From Pullichristensenella sp002068815 (GTDB lineage: Bacteria; Bacillota; Clostridia; Christensenellales; Aristaeellaceae): a stretch of 64,000 nucleotides of DNA. Made by a program: the position numbers and the translations under genes. This document shows positions 30,342 through 38,989 of the stretch, piece by piece. Under the pieces are notes generated by a model that saw only the letters and a list, made by a program, of their open reading frames with translations, had not been told where the DNA came from and did no database searches. Position 1 is the first letter of the stretch. Each line of letters opens with the position of its first letter. The stretch covers positions 1-64,000 of the forward strand of contig JAXGXF010000003.1 of the NCBI GenBank assembly GCA_040772885.1, given 5' to 3'.

Positions 30342-30413
30342 GGATTTGGAAGTCCTTCGGGGCGGCCGGTCCACCGGGGGCTTTTCGCTTGGCCGTGATA
30401 TGGAGGGGTAAGG

Positions 30414-30911
30414 TTGCCCAACAGGCAGACAATGCCGGTGAAGGATGCGGCGCGGGTCGCGCAAAAGCTAGCGGACGAATTACAGTTAGAATTGGTGGAC
30501 GTTGAGCTGGTCAAGGAACCGACCGGCCGTTTTCTGCGCTTTTACGTCGAAAAGGGCGACGGCGTGTCGGTCAACGAGCTCGAGGCGTTCCACCGGAAGC
30601 TGCAGCCCCTCGTCGAGTTGGTCGACTACGACTATATGGAGGTCTCGTCCCCCGGGGCGGACCGGCCGCTCAAGACCGAGCGGGACTTCGAGCGCGCGGA
30701 GGGCATCGCGGTCGAGTTGAGCACCTACAGGCCCATCCACGGGGCGAAACGCTTCACCGGCGAACTCAAGGGCCTCGTGAACGGGGAAATCGTGTTGAAA
30801 ATCGGGGCGGAGGAGCTCTCGTTCCCGAGGAAGGACGTGGCGGTCGTGCGCCCGCGGATCGAGTTCACCGAGCGGGACCTGGAGGACGACAGCCCGTCGC
30901 CGCAACAATAA
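30414..30911 (+). CDS. rimP: Ribosome maturation factor RimP
   Basis: A 165-residue protein needed for 30S subunit maturation. The N-terminal alpha/beta domain (LVDVELVKEPTGRFLRFYVE, VSVNELEAFHRKLQP, YMEVSSPGADRPLKTERDF) and the C-terminal Sm-like barrel (GELKGLVNGEIVLKIG) match the family. The TTG at 30414 was chosen because GGAGG lies seven bases before it; the next ATG is at 30432. It is the first gene of the translation operon and is followed at 19 bases by nusA. Confidence 0.93.
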   Translation: MPNRQTMPVKDAARVAQKLADELQLELVDVELVKEPTGRFLRFYVEKGDGVSVNELEAFHRKLQPLVELVDYDYMEVSSPGADRPLKTERDFERAEGIAVELSTYRPIHGAKRFTGELKGLVNGEIVLKIGAEELSFPRKDVAVVRPRIEFTERDLEDDSPSPQQ

Positions 30912-30930
30912 ATTTTGGGGGATATTTCGG

Positions 30931-32091
30931 ATGGCAAACGGTGGCATTGACTCCGGCGAGTTCATAAGCGCCCTGGACGCGCTCGCGAAGGAGAGGCGGA
31001 TCAACAAGGACGTGCTCTTCTCCGCGATCGAGGCCGCGCTGATCTCCGCGTACAAGAAGAACTTCGGCAAGACCGCGAACGTGCGCGCGTCGATCGACCG
31101 CGAAAAGGGGACGGTCGAGGTGCTCTCGCGCAAGATCGTCGTCGAGGAGGTCGGCGACCCGCTGTGCGAGATGACGCTTTCGGACGCGCGCGAGATCGAT
31201 CGGCGCTACGAGGTCGGCGACCTCGTCGAGGTGCCGGTCACCCCGCGCAACTTCGGCCGGATCGCGGCGCAGACGGCGAAGCAGGTCGTCGTCCAGCACC
31301 TGCGCGAGGCGGAGCGCGGCGTGATCTACGACGAGTACAGCCAGAAGGAGAACGAGATACTGACCGCGATCGTGCAGCGCGTCGAGAACCGGCAGGTGTA
31401 CGTCGAGCTCGGCCGCACCGAGGGCGTCATCGAGCCGAACCAGCAGATGCCGGGCGAGGAATTGAGCATCAACGACCGCATCAAGGTCTATGTGCTCGAG
31501 GTCTCGCGCATGGGCCGCGGCCCGCAGGTGTTCGTGTCGCGCACGCATCCGGGGCTCGTCAAGCGCCTGTTCGAGATCGAGGTTCCCGAGCTCGTGACCG
31601 GCGTCGTGCAGATCAAGGCGATCGCGCGCGAGGCCGGCTTCCGCACGAAGATGGCCGTGTTCTCGACCGATCCGCAGATCGACGCGGTCGGCTCGTGCGT
31701 GGGCCCGCGCGGCATGCGCGTCGAAAACGTCGTCGCCGAATTGAAGACGGAGAAGATCGACATCATAAAGTGGTCGGCGGACCCCGCGGAGTACATCGCA
31801 AACGCCTTGAACCCCGCGCGCGTCATCAGCGTCTTCACCGCCGAAAACGAGAAGTCCGCCCGCGTGATCGTGCCCGACAACCAGCTCTCGCTCGCCATCG
31901 GCAAGGAGGGCCAGAACGCCCGCCTCGCGGCGAAGCTGACCGGCTGGAAGATCGACATAAAGTCGCAGAGCCAGGTCGAGGAGTTGATGCAGGCCGCGCC
32001 GTTCGAGGAGGAGGAAGAGCCCGCTCCCGACGACATCGACCTGGACGACGTGAACCTCGACGACTTCGACCTGGGGGATGGGGAGATCTGA
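30931..32091 (+). CDS. nusA: Transcription termination/antitermination factor NusA
   Basis: A 386-residue RNA-polymerase-binding factor. Domains in order: N-terminal polymerase-binding domain (SGEFISALDALAKERRINKD, residues 1-125), S1 domain (about 130-200, ILTAIVQRVENRQVYVELG), KH1 and KH2 (about 200-345, VGPRGMRVENVVAEL and LAIGKEGQNARLAAKLTGW), and an acidic tail rich in Asp. No C-terminal AR repeats are present, as is usual in Firmicutes. The stop overlaps the rnpM start (TGATG). Confidence 0.97.
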   Translation: MANGGIDSGEFISALDALAKERRINKDVLFSAIEAALISAYKKNFGKTANVRASIDREKGTVEVLSRKIVVEEVGDPLCEMTLSDAREIDRRYEVGDLVEVPVTPRNFGRIAAQTAKQVVVQHLREAERGVIYDEYSQKENEILTAIVQRVENRQVYVELGRTEGVIEPNQQMPGEELSINDRIKVYVLEVSRMGRGPQVFVSRTHPGLVKRLFEIEVPELVTGVVQIKAIAREAGFRTKMAVFSTDPQIDAVGSCVGPRGMRVENVVAELKTEKIDIIKWSADPAEYIANALNPARVISVFTAENEKSARVIVPDNQLSLAIGKEGQNARLAAKLTGWKIDIKSQSQVEELMQAAPFEEEEEPAPDDIDLDDVNLDDFDLGDGEI

Positions 32092-32360
32092 TGCCGAAGA
32101 CGAAGAAAGTCCCCATGCGCATGTGCGTCGGCTGCCGCGAGATGAAGCCCAAGAAGGAGCTCCTGCGCGTCGTCAAGCCGCAGGAGGGGGACGCGCGGAT
32201 CGATTTTACCGGGAAGGCCGCGGGGCGCGGCGCATATGTGTGCAGGAGCCCCGAGTGCCTGAAGCGCGCCCAGAAGACGAAGGCGCTCGAGCGCGCGCTG
32301 GAGGCCCAGATTTCGGCGGACGTGTTCGGGGCGCTCGAGGCGCAGATGGCGGATGGATAG
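32091..32360 (+). CDS. rnpM: RNase P modulator RnpM (YlxR)
   Basis: An 89-residue YlxR-family RNA-binding protein: PMRMCVGCREMKPKKELLR, IDFTGKAAGRGAYVCRSPEC and KRAQKTKALERAL. The family has recently been linked to RNase P modulation in Bacillus. The start overlaps the nusA stop by one base, and the end overlaps the ylxQ start. This order (nusA-ylxR-ylxQ-infB) is standard in Firmicutes. Confidence 0.92.
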   Translation: MPKTKKVPMRMCVGCREMKPKKELLRVVKPQEGDARIDFTGKAAGRGAYVCRSPECLKRAQKTKALERALEAQISADVFGALEAQMADG

Positions 32361-32643
32361 GGCGCTTTCGATGCTGGGCCTGTGCGCCCGCGCCGGCAGG
32401 CTCGCAACCGGGGAGCCCGCGACGGTCGCCGCAATCCGGTCGAAGGCCGCGCGCCTCGCGGTGCTCGACGAAAACGCCGGGCCGAACACGCGCAAGTCCG
32501 TGACGGACGCGTGCCGGACGCACAACGTGCCGCTGTTTGCGGCCAGGGACGTCGGGAAGGCGGTCGGGAAGCCCGGCAGGATGGCTGTCGCGGTGCTCGA
32601 CGAGGGGTTCGCCAGGCGCATTGCGGAGCTGTTTCAGGCGTAA
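32353..32643 (+). CDS. ylxQ: L7Ae-family RNA-binding protein YlxQ
   Basis: A 96-residue K-turn-binding protein of the L7Ae/L30e fold: MLGLCARAGRLATGEPATVA, LAVLDENAGPNTRKSVTDAC and VPLFAARDVGKAVGKP. It overlaps rnpM by eight bases and precedes infB. Family members bind kink-turn RNAs on the ribosome or RNase P. Its precise target is unknown. Confidence 0.9.
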   Translation: MDRALSMLGLCARAGRLATGEPATVAAIRSKAARLAVLDENAGPNTRKSVTDACRTHNVPLFAARDVGKAVGKPGRMAVAVLDEGFARRIAELFQA

Positions 32644-32683
32644 GCCCCGGGACATACAATACATTCGGGAGGGCATAAACCAA

Positions 32684-35569
32684 ATGGCCAAAGTCAGGGT
32701 GCAGGATGCGACAAAGGATCTGAGCACAAACGCGGGCAGGATGCTCGAAAACATCTCCCGGCTGCGCAGGCAGTCCCAGGAGATGCTCAGTTCGTTGCGC
32801 AGAATTTCGGACGCATTCGTCCGGGAGGAGCACGAAAAACAGGAACGCGAGGCAAAGGAAGCCCTCCAAAAGCAATATGAAGCCGCGGCGCAGTTTATGA
32901 CCGCGTATTCGAGCGAACACGCCCCCGAGGTGCCCCCGGACGCGCCTGCCAAACCGCAGGAAGCGCCCCGGCAGGAGGCGCCCGCGCAGGAAATCCCCGC
33001 CGCGGCCGCACAGGAAGCGCCCGCGCAGGAGGTCGCGCCCGCCGCAGCCGCGCCTACGCAGGAGGCGCCCGCCCCGGGAGCGGTCCCCGCGAAGCGCGAA
33101 ACGCCCGCGAGGCAGCCGCACGCGCAGAAGACGGCGGCGCCGCAGTCCCCGATCCGCGTCGTGCGCACGAAGGCGGAGGTCGAGGCGAGCGAGGAGCAGC
33201 GCCGCAGAGCGCAACAGCAGCAGAACCGGCAGCCGCGGCCGCAGCAGGGCGTGCCGCAGCAGCCCGCGCAGTTTGCGAGGCCCGCGGCGCAGCCCGGCCA
33301 GTTCGGCAGGCCCGCCGTGCCCGGACAGGGCCCGTATGGCCGCCCGGTCAACCCGCCGCAGCCCGGACAGGGCCCGTACGGGCGTCCGGTCAACCCGCCG
33401 CAGCCCGGACAGGGCCCGTACGGGCGTCCGGTCAACCCGCCGCAGCCCGGACAGGGCTCGTTCGGCAGGCCCTTCGCGCCCGGCCAGCGCCCCCCCATGC
33501 CCGGCGGAGCGCCGCGCCCGCAGCAGCCCGGCGGCCGCTTCGGAACCGGAACGGCCCCGAGAACCGGAGGCGCGGGCTTCGGCCGCCCGAAGATGCCGGA
33601 CCTCGCCCCCGCGGTCGAGAAGGAGCGCGTCAGCAACTACGACCCGAACAAGAAGCAGTACATCCGCCAGGTCGATCCCGAGCGTTCGCAGACGAGCAAG
33701 AGCCGTCGCCAGCGCGACATGCAGACGATGGGCGGGGGCATGGACGAGGATTTCGTCCGCGGCAAGCGCAAGAAGAAGCCCTTGCAGCTCAAGGCGCGGC
33801 CGGAGCCGATGAAGATCGAAAAGGCGTACATGACCGCCGAGACGATCACCGTGCGCGACCTGACCGAACGCATCGGAAAGCCCGCCGGGGACATCATCAA
33901 GAAGCTGATGATGCTGGGCATCATCGCGACGATCAACAACGAGCTCGACTTCGACACCGCGCAGCTCGTGTGCTCGGAGTTCGGCGTCGACCTCGAGATG
34001 AAGCTCGCGGAGACCGCCGAGGACGCGCTCGAGCAGGAGAACACCGAGGACACCGACCTCGACCTCGAGTCCCGCCCGCCGGTCGTCACGATCATGGGCC
34101 ACGTCGACCACGGAAAGACGTCGCTGCTCGACTACATCCGCAACACCCGCGTGACCGCGGCCGAGGCCGGCGGCATCACGCAGCACATCGGCGCGTACAC
34201 GGTCGACGTCAAGGGCCGGAAGATCACGTTCCTCGATACCCCGGGCCACGAGGCGTTCACCGCGATGCGCGCGCGCGGCGCGCAGGTGACCGACATCGCG
34301 ATTTTGGTCGTCGCGGCGGACGACGGCGTCATGCCGCAGACGGTCGAGGCGATCAACCACGCGAAGGCCGCGGGCGTGCAGACGATCGTCGCCATCAACA
34401 AGATGGATAAGCCGAACGCGAACCCCGACCGCATCATGCAGCAGTTGACCGAGTACGGCCTCGTCGCCGAGGAATGGGGCGGCGAGACGATCATGGCCCC
34501 GGTCTCGGCGATCACCGGCGAGGGCGTCGACCACCTGCTCGAGATGATTTTGCTCGTTTCGGAATTGCAGGACTACCGCGCGAACCCGAACCGCAAGGCG
34601 CGCGGCGTCATCGTCGAGGCGAGGCTCGACAAGGGCCGCGGCCCGGTCGCGACCGTGCTCGTCAAGAACGGAACGCTGAAGATCGGCGACACGATCGTCG
34701 CCGGAACCGCCTACGGCCGCGTGCGCGCGATGGTCAACGACCTGGGAGAGCGCGTCAAGGCCGCCGGCCCGTCCGACCCGGTCGAGGTCATCGGCTTCAA
34801 CGACGTGCCGGACGCGGGCGACGTGATCTCCGCCGTCGACGACGACAGCCTCTCGCGCAAGGTCGCCGAGGAGCGCAAGGACAAACTGCGCGCGGCGCTG
34901 GTCAAGACCTCGTCGAAGACCTCGCTCGACGACCTGTTCAGCCAGATCTCGGCCGGCCAGGTCAAGGACCTCAACATCATCATCAAGGCCGACGTGCAGG
35001 GCTCGGTCGAGGCCGTCAAGCAGTCGCTCGAGAAGCTCTCGAACGACGAGGTGCGCGTGCGCTGCATACACGGCGGCGTCGGCGCGATCACCGAGAGCGA
35101 CATCATGCTCGCCTCCGCCTCGAGCGCCATCATCATCGGCTTCAACGTCCGCCCGGACAACAACGTGCGCGACATGGCCGAGCGCGAGAAGATCGACATC
35201 CGCCTCTACCGGATCATCTACAACGCGATCGAGGACGTCGAGAAGGCAATGAAGGGCATGCTCGCCCCGAAGTTCAAGGAGACCGTGCTCGGGCGCGCGC
35301 AGGTCCGGCAGGTGTTCAAGGTCACCGGCGCGGGCACGATCGCGGGCTGCTACGTCACCGACGGCAAGGTCGTGCGCAACGCGCAGGCGCGGCTTCTGCG
35401 CGACAACGTCGTCATCCACGAGGGCAAGGTGGACTCGCTCAAGCGGTTCAAGGACGACGCCCGCGAGGTCGCCGCCGGCTACGAGTGCGGCATGGGGCTC
35501 GAGAACTACAACGACATCAAGGAAGGCGACGTCATCGAGTGCTTCCAGATGGAGGAAATCCAGCAGTAG
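32684..35569 (+). CDS. infB: Translation initiation factor IF-2
   Basis: A 961-residue GTPase that delivers initiator tRNA to the 30S subunit. The long N-terminal region (residues about 1-380) is low-complexity and includes Pro/Gln/Gly-rich tandem repeats. The IF2-N motif (ITVRDLTERIGKPAGDIIKK) follows. The G domain has G1 GHVDHGKT, G3 DTPGHEAF and G4 NKMD. Domains II-IV complete the protein (VQGSVEAVKQSLEKLSNDEV). The ATG at 32684 follows CGGGAGGG. Confidence 0.97.
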   Translation: MAKVRVQDATKDLSTNAGRMLENISRLRRQSQEMLSSLRRISDAFVREEHEKQEREAKEALQKQYEAAAQFMTAYSSEHAPEVPPDAPAKPQEAPRQEAPAQEIPAAAAQEAPAQEVAPAAAAPTQEAPAPGAVPAKRETPARQPHAQKTAAPQSPIRVVRTKAEVEASEEQRRRAQQQQNRQPRPQQGVPQQPAQFARPAAQPGQFGRPAVPGQGPYGRPVNPPQPGQGPYGRPVNPPQPGQGPYGRPVNPPQPGQGSFGRPFAPGQRPPMPGGAPRPQQPGGRFGTGTAPRTGGAGFGRPKMPDLAPAVEKERVSNYDPNKKQYIRQVDPERSQTSKSRRQRDMQTMGGGMDEDFVRGKRKKKPLQLKARPEPMKIEKAYMTAETITVRDLTERIGKPAGDIIKKLMMLGIIATINNELDFDTAQLVCSEFGVDLEMKLAETAEDALEQENTEDTDLDLESRPPVVTIMGHVDHGKTSLLDYIRNTRVTAAEAGGITQHIGAYTVDVKGRKITFLDTPGHEAFTAMRARGAQVTDIAILVVAADDGVMPQTVEAINHAKAAGVQTIVAINKMDKPNANPDRIMQQLTEYGLVAEEWGGETIMAPVSAITGEGVDHLLEMILLVSELQDYRANPNRKARGVIVEARLDKGRGPVATVLVKNGTLKIGDTIVAGTAYGRVRAMVNDLGERVKAAGPSDPVEVIGFNDVPDAGDVISAVDDDSLSRKVAEERKDKLRAALVKTSSKTSLDDLFSQISAGQVKDLNIIIKADVQGSVEAVKQSLEKLSNDEVRVRCIHGGVGAITESDIMLASASSAIIIGFNVRPDNNVRDMAEREKIDIRLYRIIYNAIEDVEKAMKGMLAPKFKETVLGRAQVRQVFKVTGAGTIAGCYVTDGKVVRNAQARLLRDNVVIHEGKVDSLKRFKDDAREVAAGYECGMGLENYNDIKEGDVIECFQMEEIQQ
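33320..33445 (+). repeat. 42-bp tandem repeat inside infB
   Basis: Three nearly identical in-frame units of 42 bp encode PGQGPYGRPVNPPQ, and a fourth degenerate unit follows. Copy number may vary between strains through slippage. Confidence 0.9.
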
Positions 35570-35615
35570 CGCCTCGACGCTACGGCGCCCGGGACGGCCT
35601 CGTCTTCAACCACCC

Positions 35616-35647
35616 ATCGGGCGTTCGGGAACGGACGCCCGATTTTC
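35616..35647 (+). terminator. Intra-operon terminator between infB and rbfA
   Basis: ATCGGGCGT and ACGCCCGAT form a 9-bp stem followed by TTTC, 50 bases after the infB stop. It is short in U, so it probably reduces rather than blocks expression downstream. Confidence 0.6.
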
Positions 35648-35662
35648 AGCAGGAGGGGTTCC

Positions 35663-36019
35663 ATGGCAAATTTTGACCGCATCGACCGCATCTCCGCGGA
35701 GGTCACGCGCGAGCTGGACCGCATCATCCGCGACGAGCTGAACGACCCGCGCATCCGCGGCACCTGGTCGATCGTGCGCGCGGAGGTCACGCGCGACCTG
35801 CGCTACTGCAAGGTGCGCATCAGCATCCTCGAGGAGGAGCACCGCAAGGGCATGATGGCCGCGCTCAAGTCCGCCGCCGGGTTCATACGGCGCGAGCTTG
35901 GGAAGCGCGTCGAGCTTCGGTACGTGCCCGAGGTGCTGTTCGAGCTCGACACGAACATCGAGTACGCCGCGAAGATCGATCGAATTCTAAAGGAAACCGA
36001 GGGTGGACACGATGCGTGA
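35663..36019 (+). CDS. rbfA: Ribosome-binding factor A
   Basis: A 118-residue 30S maturation factor with a KH-like fold: FDRIDRISAEVTRELDRIIR, NDPRIRGTWSIVRAEVTRDL and VPEVLFELDTNIEYAAKIDR are typical. RBS AGGAGG. It overlaps the next gene by 17 bases. Confidence 0.95.
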   Translation: MANFDRIDRISAEVTRELDRIIRDELNDPRIRGTWSIVRAEVTRDLRYCKVRISILEEEHRKGMMAALKSAAGFIRRELGKRVELRYVPEVLFELDTNIEYAAKIDRILKETEGGHDA

Positions 36020-36959
36020 GCTCGCCGAATGGCTTATGGCGCGGGACGACATCGCGGTGTTCAGCCACCGCGCGCCGGACGGCGACGCCGCGGGCTCGTG
36101 CATCGCTTCGGCGCTCGCGCTCCGGGCGCTCGGCAAGCGCGCGGCGATGTTTCTGCCGGGCGGCGTGCCCGCGTATCTGGATTTTCTGCCGTTTTCCGAT
36201 CGGGTGATTTCGGACGGCATTCCGCCGTTTCCGCCGAAGTGCGCGCTCGCGGTCGACGTGAGCTCGCCGGAATTGCTCGGGGACAACCTCAAGCTGTTTG
36301 AGGCGTGCCCCGAGCGCGCGGTGCTCGACCACCACGAGAGCAACCCGATGTTCGGCCAATTGAACGTCGTCCGGCCCGAGCGCGCGGCGACCGGCGAGAT
36401 GGTGCTCGAATTGATCCGGATGCTCGGCGTCGATCTCACGAAGGACATGGCGACCTGCCTGTTCGCGGCGATTTCGTCGGACACCGGCCACTTCAACTAC
36501 TCGAACACGACCGCCGAGGCGCTCGAGGCCGCGGCGGACTGCGTGCGCGCCCAAGCGGACGTCGACCTGATCACGCGCCGGATCTACCGCACGCGCACGT
36601 TCGCGCGCACGAAGCTGTTGGGCCTCGCGCTTTCGAACGCCTCGGTCGAGTGCGGCGTCGCATACGCGTGCGTCACGAACCGGATGTTTCAGGAGACCGG
36701 GGCCGCGCGCGCGGACACCGAGCGCATCATCAATTACTTAATCGAAATCGAGGGCGTCCGGGCCGCGGCGCTGTTCACCGAGCAGGAGGACGGCATGACG
36801 CGGGTTTCGCTGCGCTCGGTCGCGCCGTACAACGTCGCCAGGGACGTCGCGCTGCCGCTCGGCGGCGGCGGGCACGAGCGCGCGGCGGGCATCACGGTGC
36901 CGCTGCCGCTTGACGAGGCGGTCCGCAAGGTTCTCAAGAGGATCGAGGAAGTGCTGTGA
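36003..36959 (+). CDS. nrnA: DHH-family phosphoesterase NrnA-like (nanoRNase / PAP phosphatase)
   Basis: A 318-residue DHH-DHHA1 protein that degrades short oligoribonucleotides and probably 3'-phosphoadenosine-5'-phosphate. The DHH motif set is visible: VFSHRAPDGDAAGSCIA, LAVDVSSPE, VLDHHESN and AAISSDTGHFNYSNT. DHHA1 has GGGGHERAAGITV at the C-terminus. The GTG at 36003 lies inside rbfA; an ATG at 36012 is an alternative. Its place between rbfA and truB is typical of Firmicutes. Confidence 0.92.
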   Translation: MDTMRELAEWLMARDDIAVFSHRAPDGDAAGSCIASALALRALGKRAAMFLPGGVPAYLDFLPFSDRVISDGIPPFPPKCALAVDVSSPELLGDNLKLFEACPERAVLDHHESNPMFGQLNVVRPERAATGEMVLELIRMLGVDLTKDMATCLFAAISSDTGHFNYSNTTAEALEAAADCVRAQADVDLITRRIYRTRTFARTKLLGLALSNASVECGVAYACVTNRMFQETGAARADTERIINYLIEIEGVRAAALFTEQEDGMTRVSLRSVAPYNVARDVALPLGGGGHERAAGITVPLPLDEAVRKVLKRIEEVL

Positions 36960-37846
36960 ACGGCTTTCTGGTGCTCGACAAGCCGCTGGGAAGGACGTCG
37001 AGCGACTGCGTCGTGTTCGTGCGCAGGAGGCTCCCGCGCGCAACGGCGGTCGGCCACGGCGGGACGCTCGACCCGGACGCGTCCGGCGTGCTGCCGGTCG
37101 CGGTCGGCTCGGCGACGCGGCTGTTCGATTACATCGTCGATAAGCAAAAAACCTACGTAGCCGAGCTTCGGCTGGGCGTCGAGACGGACACGCAGGACGC
37201 GTCCGGAAATGTGATCGCGACCTCCGACGCGGTCGTCCCGGCGAAGGCGCTTCGGGAAATCCTGCCGCGCTTCACGGGCGATATCGAGCAGGTCCCGCCG
37301 ATGTACTCCGCGATCAAGCGAAACGGCGAGCGGCTCTACAAGCTCGCCCGCCGCGGCGAGACCGCCGACATCGAGCCGCGCGCGTGCCGCGTGGACGGCA
37401 TCCGGCTGCTCGAAGAGCTCGGCGAGAACCGCTTCCGGCTCGAGATCGACTGCGGAAGGGGCGTTTACATACGCACGCTCTGCCACGACATCGGCCGCGC
37501 GCTCGGCGTCGGCGGGCACATGGCGGCGCTTCGGCGGACGCGCGCGGGCGCGTTTTCGCTCGAGAACGCGCTGACGCTCGAGGAGATCGACGCGCTCGGA
37601 GCGGACATCGCAGGAAAATTGATGCCGCCGGACGCGGCGATCCTGCACGTCCCCGCGGTGGCCGTCCGCGAAAACCATCGCCGCGCGGTGCTGAACGGAA
37701 ACCCGCTCGATTCCCAGTGGCTCGAGGCCCCGGCGCCGGACGCCCCCGCCGTGCGCGTGTACCTGGGCGGGGCGTTCGCGGGCATCGGCGCGCCGCAGCC
37801 GGACGGGTCCATCCGCTTCCGCGCGATGCTGCTGCCGCGCGATTGA
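36956..37846 (+). CDS. truB: tRNA pseudouridine-55 synthase TruB
   Basis: A 296-residue enzyme that makes pseudouridine 55 in the tRNA T-loop. Motifs: FLVLDKPLGRTSSDCVVFVR, VGHGGTLDPDASGVLPVAVG (catalytic Asp), KTYVAELRLGVETDTQDASG and GVYIRTLCHDIG. The GTG start overlaps the nrnA stop (GTGA). The C-terminal part is a PUA-like extension. Confidence 0.96.
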   Translation: MNGFLVLDKPLGRTSSDCVVFVRRRLPRATAVGHGGTLDPDASGVLPVAVGSATRLFDYIVDKQKTYVAELRLGVETDTQDASGNVIATSDAVVPAKALREILPRFTGDIEQVPPMYSAIKRNGERLYKLARRGETADIEPRACRVDGIRLLEELGENRFRLEIDCGRGVYIRTLCHDIGRALGVGGHMAALRRTRAGAFSLENALTLEEIDALGADIAGKLMPPDAAILHVPAVAVRENHRRAVLNGNPLDSQWLEAPAPDAPAVRVYLGGAFAGIGAPQPDGSIRFRAMLLPRD

Positions 37847-37869
37847 TTTTACAGATACGCGAGGTAGCT

Positions 37870-38424
37870 ATGCAGATTCTCCACAGCGAACGAGAGTTTT
37901 TGGGCCCCGCGTCGGTCCTGGCGCTGGGCACCTTCGACGGCGTGCACATCGGCCACGCGGCGCTGATCCGCCGCGCGAAGGCGCTCGCGGACGAGCTCTC
38001 TGCGAGCGCAATCGCCTGCACGTTCGACCGGCACCCGCTCTGGGTGCTCGACCCGGCGCGCATGCCGCGCCAGTTGACCGACCTCGACGAAAAGCTCCGC
38101 AAGTTCGCGCTGCTCGGCGCCGACTGCGCGCTCGTCCAGCGGTTCACCCCGGAGCTCTCCAACATGTCCGCGCGCGATTACCTTTTGAACCTCGTCGCCG
38201 CGATGCGCGCGAGGGCCGTCGTCGTCGGCGAGGACCACCGCTTCGGCCGCCGCGGCGAGGGCGACGCGCATCTGATTCAGGCGCTCGCCGGGGAGGCGGG
38301 CTTCCGGGCCGTCGTCGTGCCGCCGGTATTGGACGGGGGCGACGTCGTGTCCTCGTCTCTGATACGGTCGCTGCTCGCCTCCGGGGAGTTCGCGCGCGCG
38401 GAAAGGCTCTTGTCCATCGACTAG
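37870..38424 (+). CDS. RibF-like FMN adenylyltransferase lacking the riboflavin kinase domain
   Basis: A 184-residue nucleotidyltransferase. LALGTFDGVHIGHAALIRRA carries the HxGH nucleotide-binding motif; VVVGEDHRFGRRGEGDAHL and SSSLIRSLLASGEFARAERL match the RibF N-terminal domain that adenylates FMN. RibF is normally about 310 residues; this protein ends exactly where the linker to the C-terminal riboflavin kinase would begin. No kinase-domain sequence is seen downstream in any frame before the convergent gene. The stop overlaps the stop of the opposite gene (CTAG). Confidence 0.85.
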   Translation: MQILHSEREFLGPASVLALGTFDGVHIGHAALIRRAKALADELSASAIACTFDRHPLWVLDPARMPRQLTDLDEKLRKFALLGADCALVQRFTPELSNMSARDYLLNLVAAMRARAVVVGEDHRFGRRGEGDAHLIQALAGEAGFRAVVVPPVLDGGDVVSSSLIRSLLASGEFARAERLLSID

Positions 38425-38921
38425 ATATCCTCGTCCGTATCGAGCCGCATCGTGCGCACGCCCAGGAACTCCGACAGGCAGTCGACGAGGAACGCGTGGT
38501 CCTCGAGGTGCGGGAGCCCCGACGCGAGCGCGACGCCGACGAGCTCGCCGCCCGTGAGCCGTATCGGGAAGCCGCCGCCGCAGAACACGTATTCCCGCGG
38601 GTCGAGCCCGTGGCGCTCGACGCCCTCGCCCTTGAGCTTTGCGTCGACGTAGCACGCGAGCGAGCTCTTCTCCATCAAGAGCACCGCGTTTAACTTCCGG
38701 TTCATCCAGTTCTGGTTGTTGCGCGCCGTGCCGTCCGCCGAGAACTGGAACAGCGTGTGGCCGGTCGCCGAGCGCAGCGCGACCGATAGCGCGAGCCCGC
38801 GCCCGAGCACCTTTTCCGCCATCAGCTTGCCCAGCGCCCACGCCGTGTTCGCGTCAAACCGCGAAAACCGCAAACTCTTCTCCTGCTCCATGAGCAATCC
38901 CCGAACCTGCTGCAGTTCCAT
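38421..38921 (-). CDS. UPF0303 (GlcG/HbpS-like) protein
   Basis: A 166-residue protein of the UPF0303 group within the GlcG/HbpS-like fold: LSVALRSATGHTLFQFSADG, NNQNWMNRKLNAVLL and EYVFCGGGFPIRLTGGELVG with ASGLPHLEDHAFLVDCL. Some relatives bind heme or flavin; the function here is unknown. The ATG at 38921 was chosen because GGAGGGG lies before it. It converges on the RibF-like gene. Confidence 0.88.
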   Translation of the reverse strand: MELQQVRGLLMEQEKSLRFSRFDANTAWALGKLMAEKVLGRGLALSVALRSATGHTLFQFSADGTARNNQNWMNRKLNAVLLMEKSSLACYVDAKLKGEGVERHGLDPREYVFCGGGFPIRLTGGELVGVALASGLPHLEDHAFLVDCLSEFLGVRTMRLDTDEDI

Positions 38922-38938
38922 CGAATCCCCTCCGCACA

Positions 38939-38979
38939 ATAAAATGCCGCGCCGTGTCCATGATACAGCACGGCGCGGC
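38939..38979 (-). terminator. Terminator after the aminotransferase gene
   Basis: GCCGCGCCGTG and CACGGCGCGGC form an 11-bp stem followed by ATTTTATT on the minus strand, just behind the stop at 38990. Confidence 0.85.
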
Positions 38980-38989
38980 GCTGTTCAAT

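Noticed and set aside
33320..33460. CRISPR-like repeat
   Set aside because: The repeats are contiguous, in frame with infB and without spacers.
31835..35419. 1,194-codon minus-strand open frame
   Set aside because: Antisense to nusA, rnpM, ylxQ and infB; its composition is the complement of those codons.
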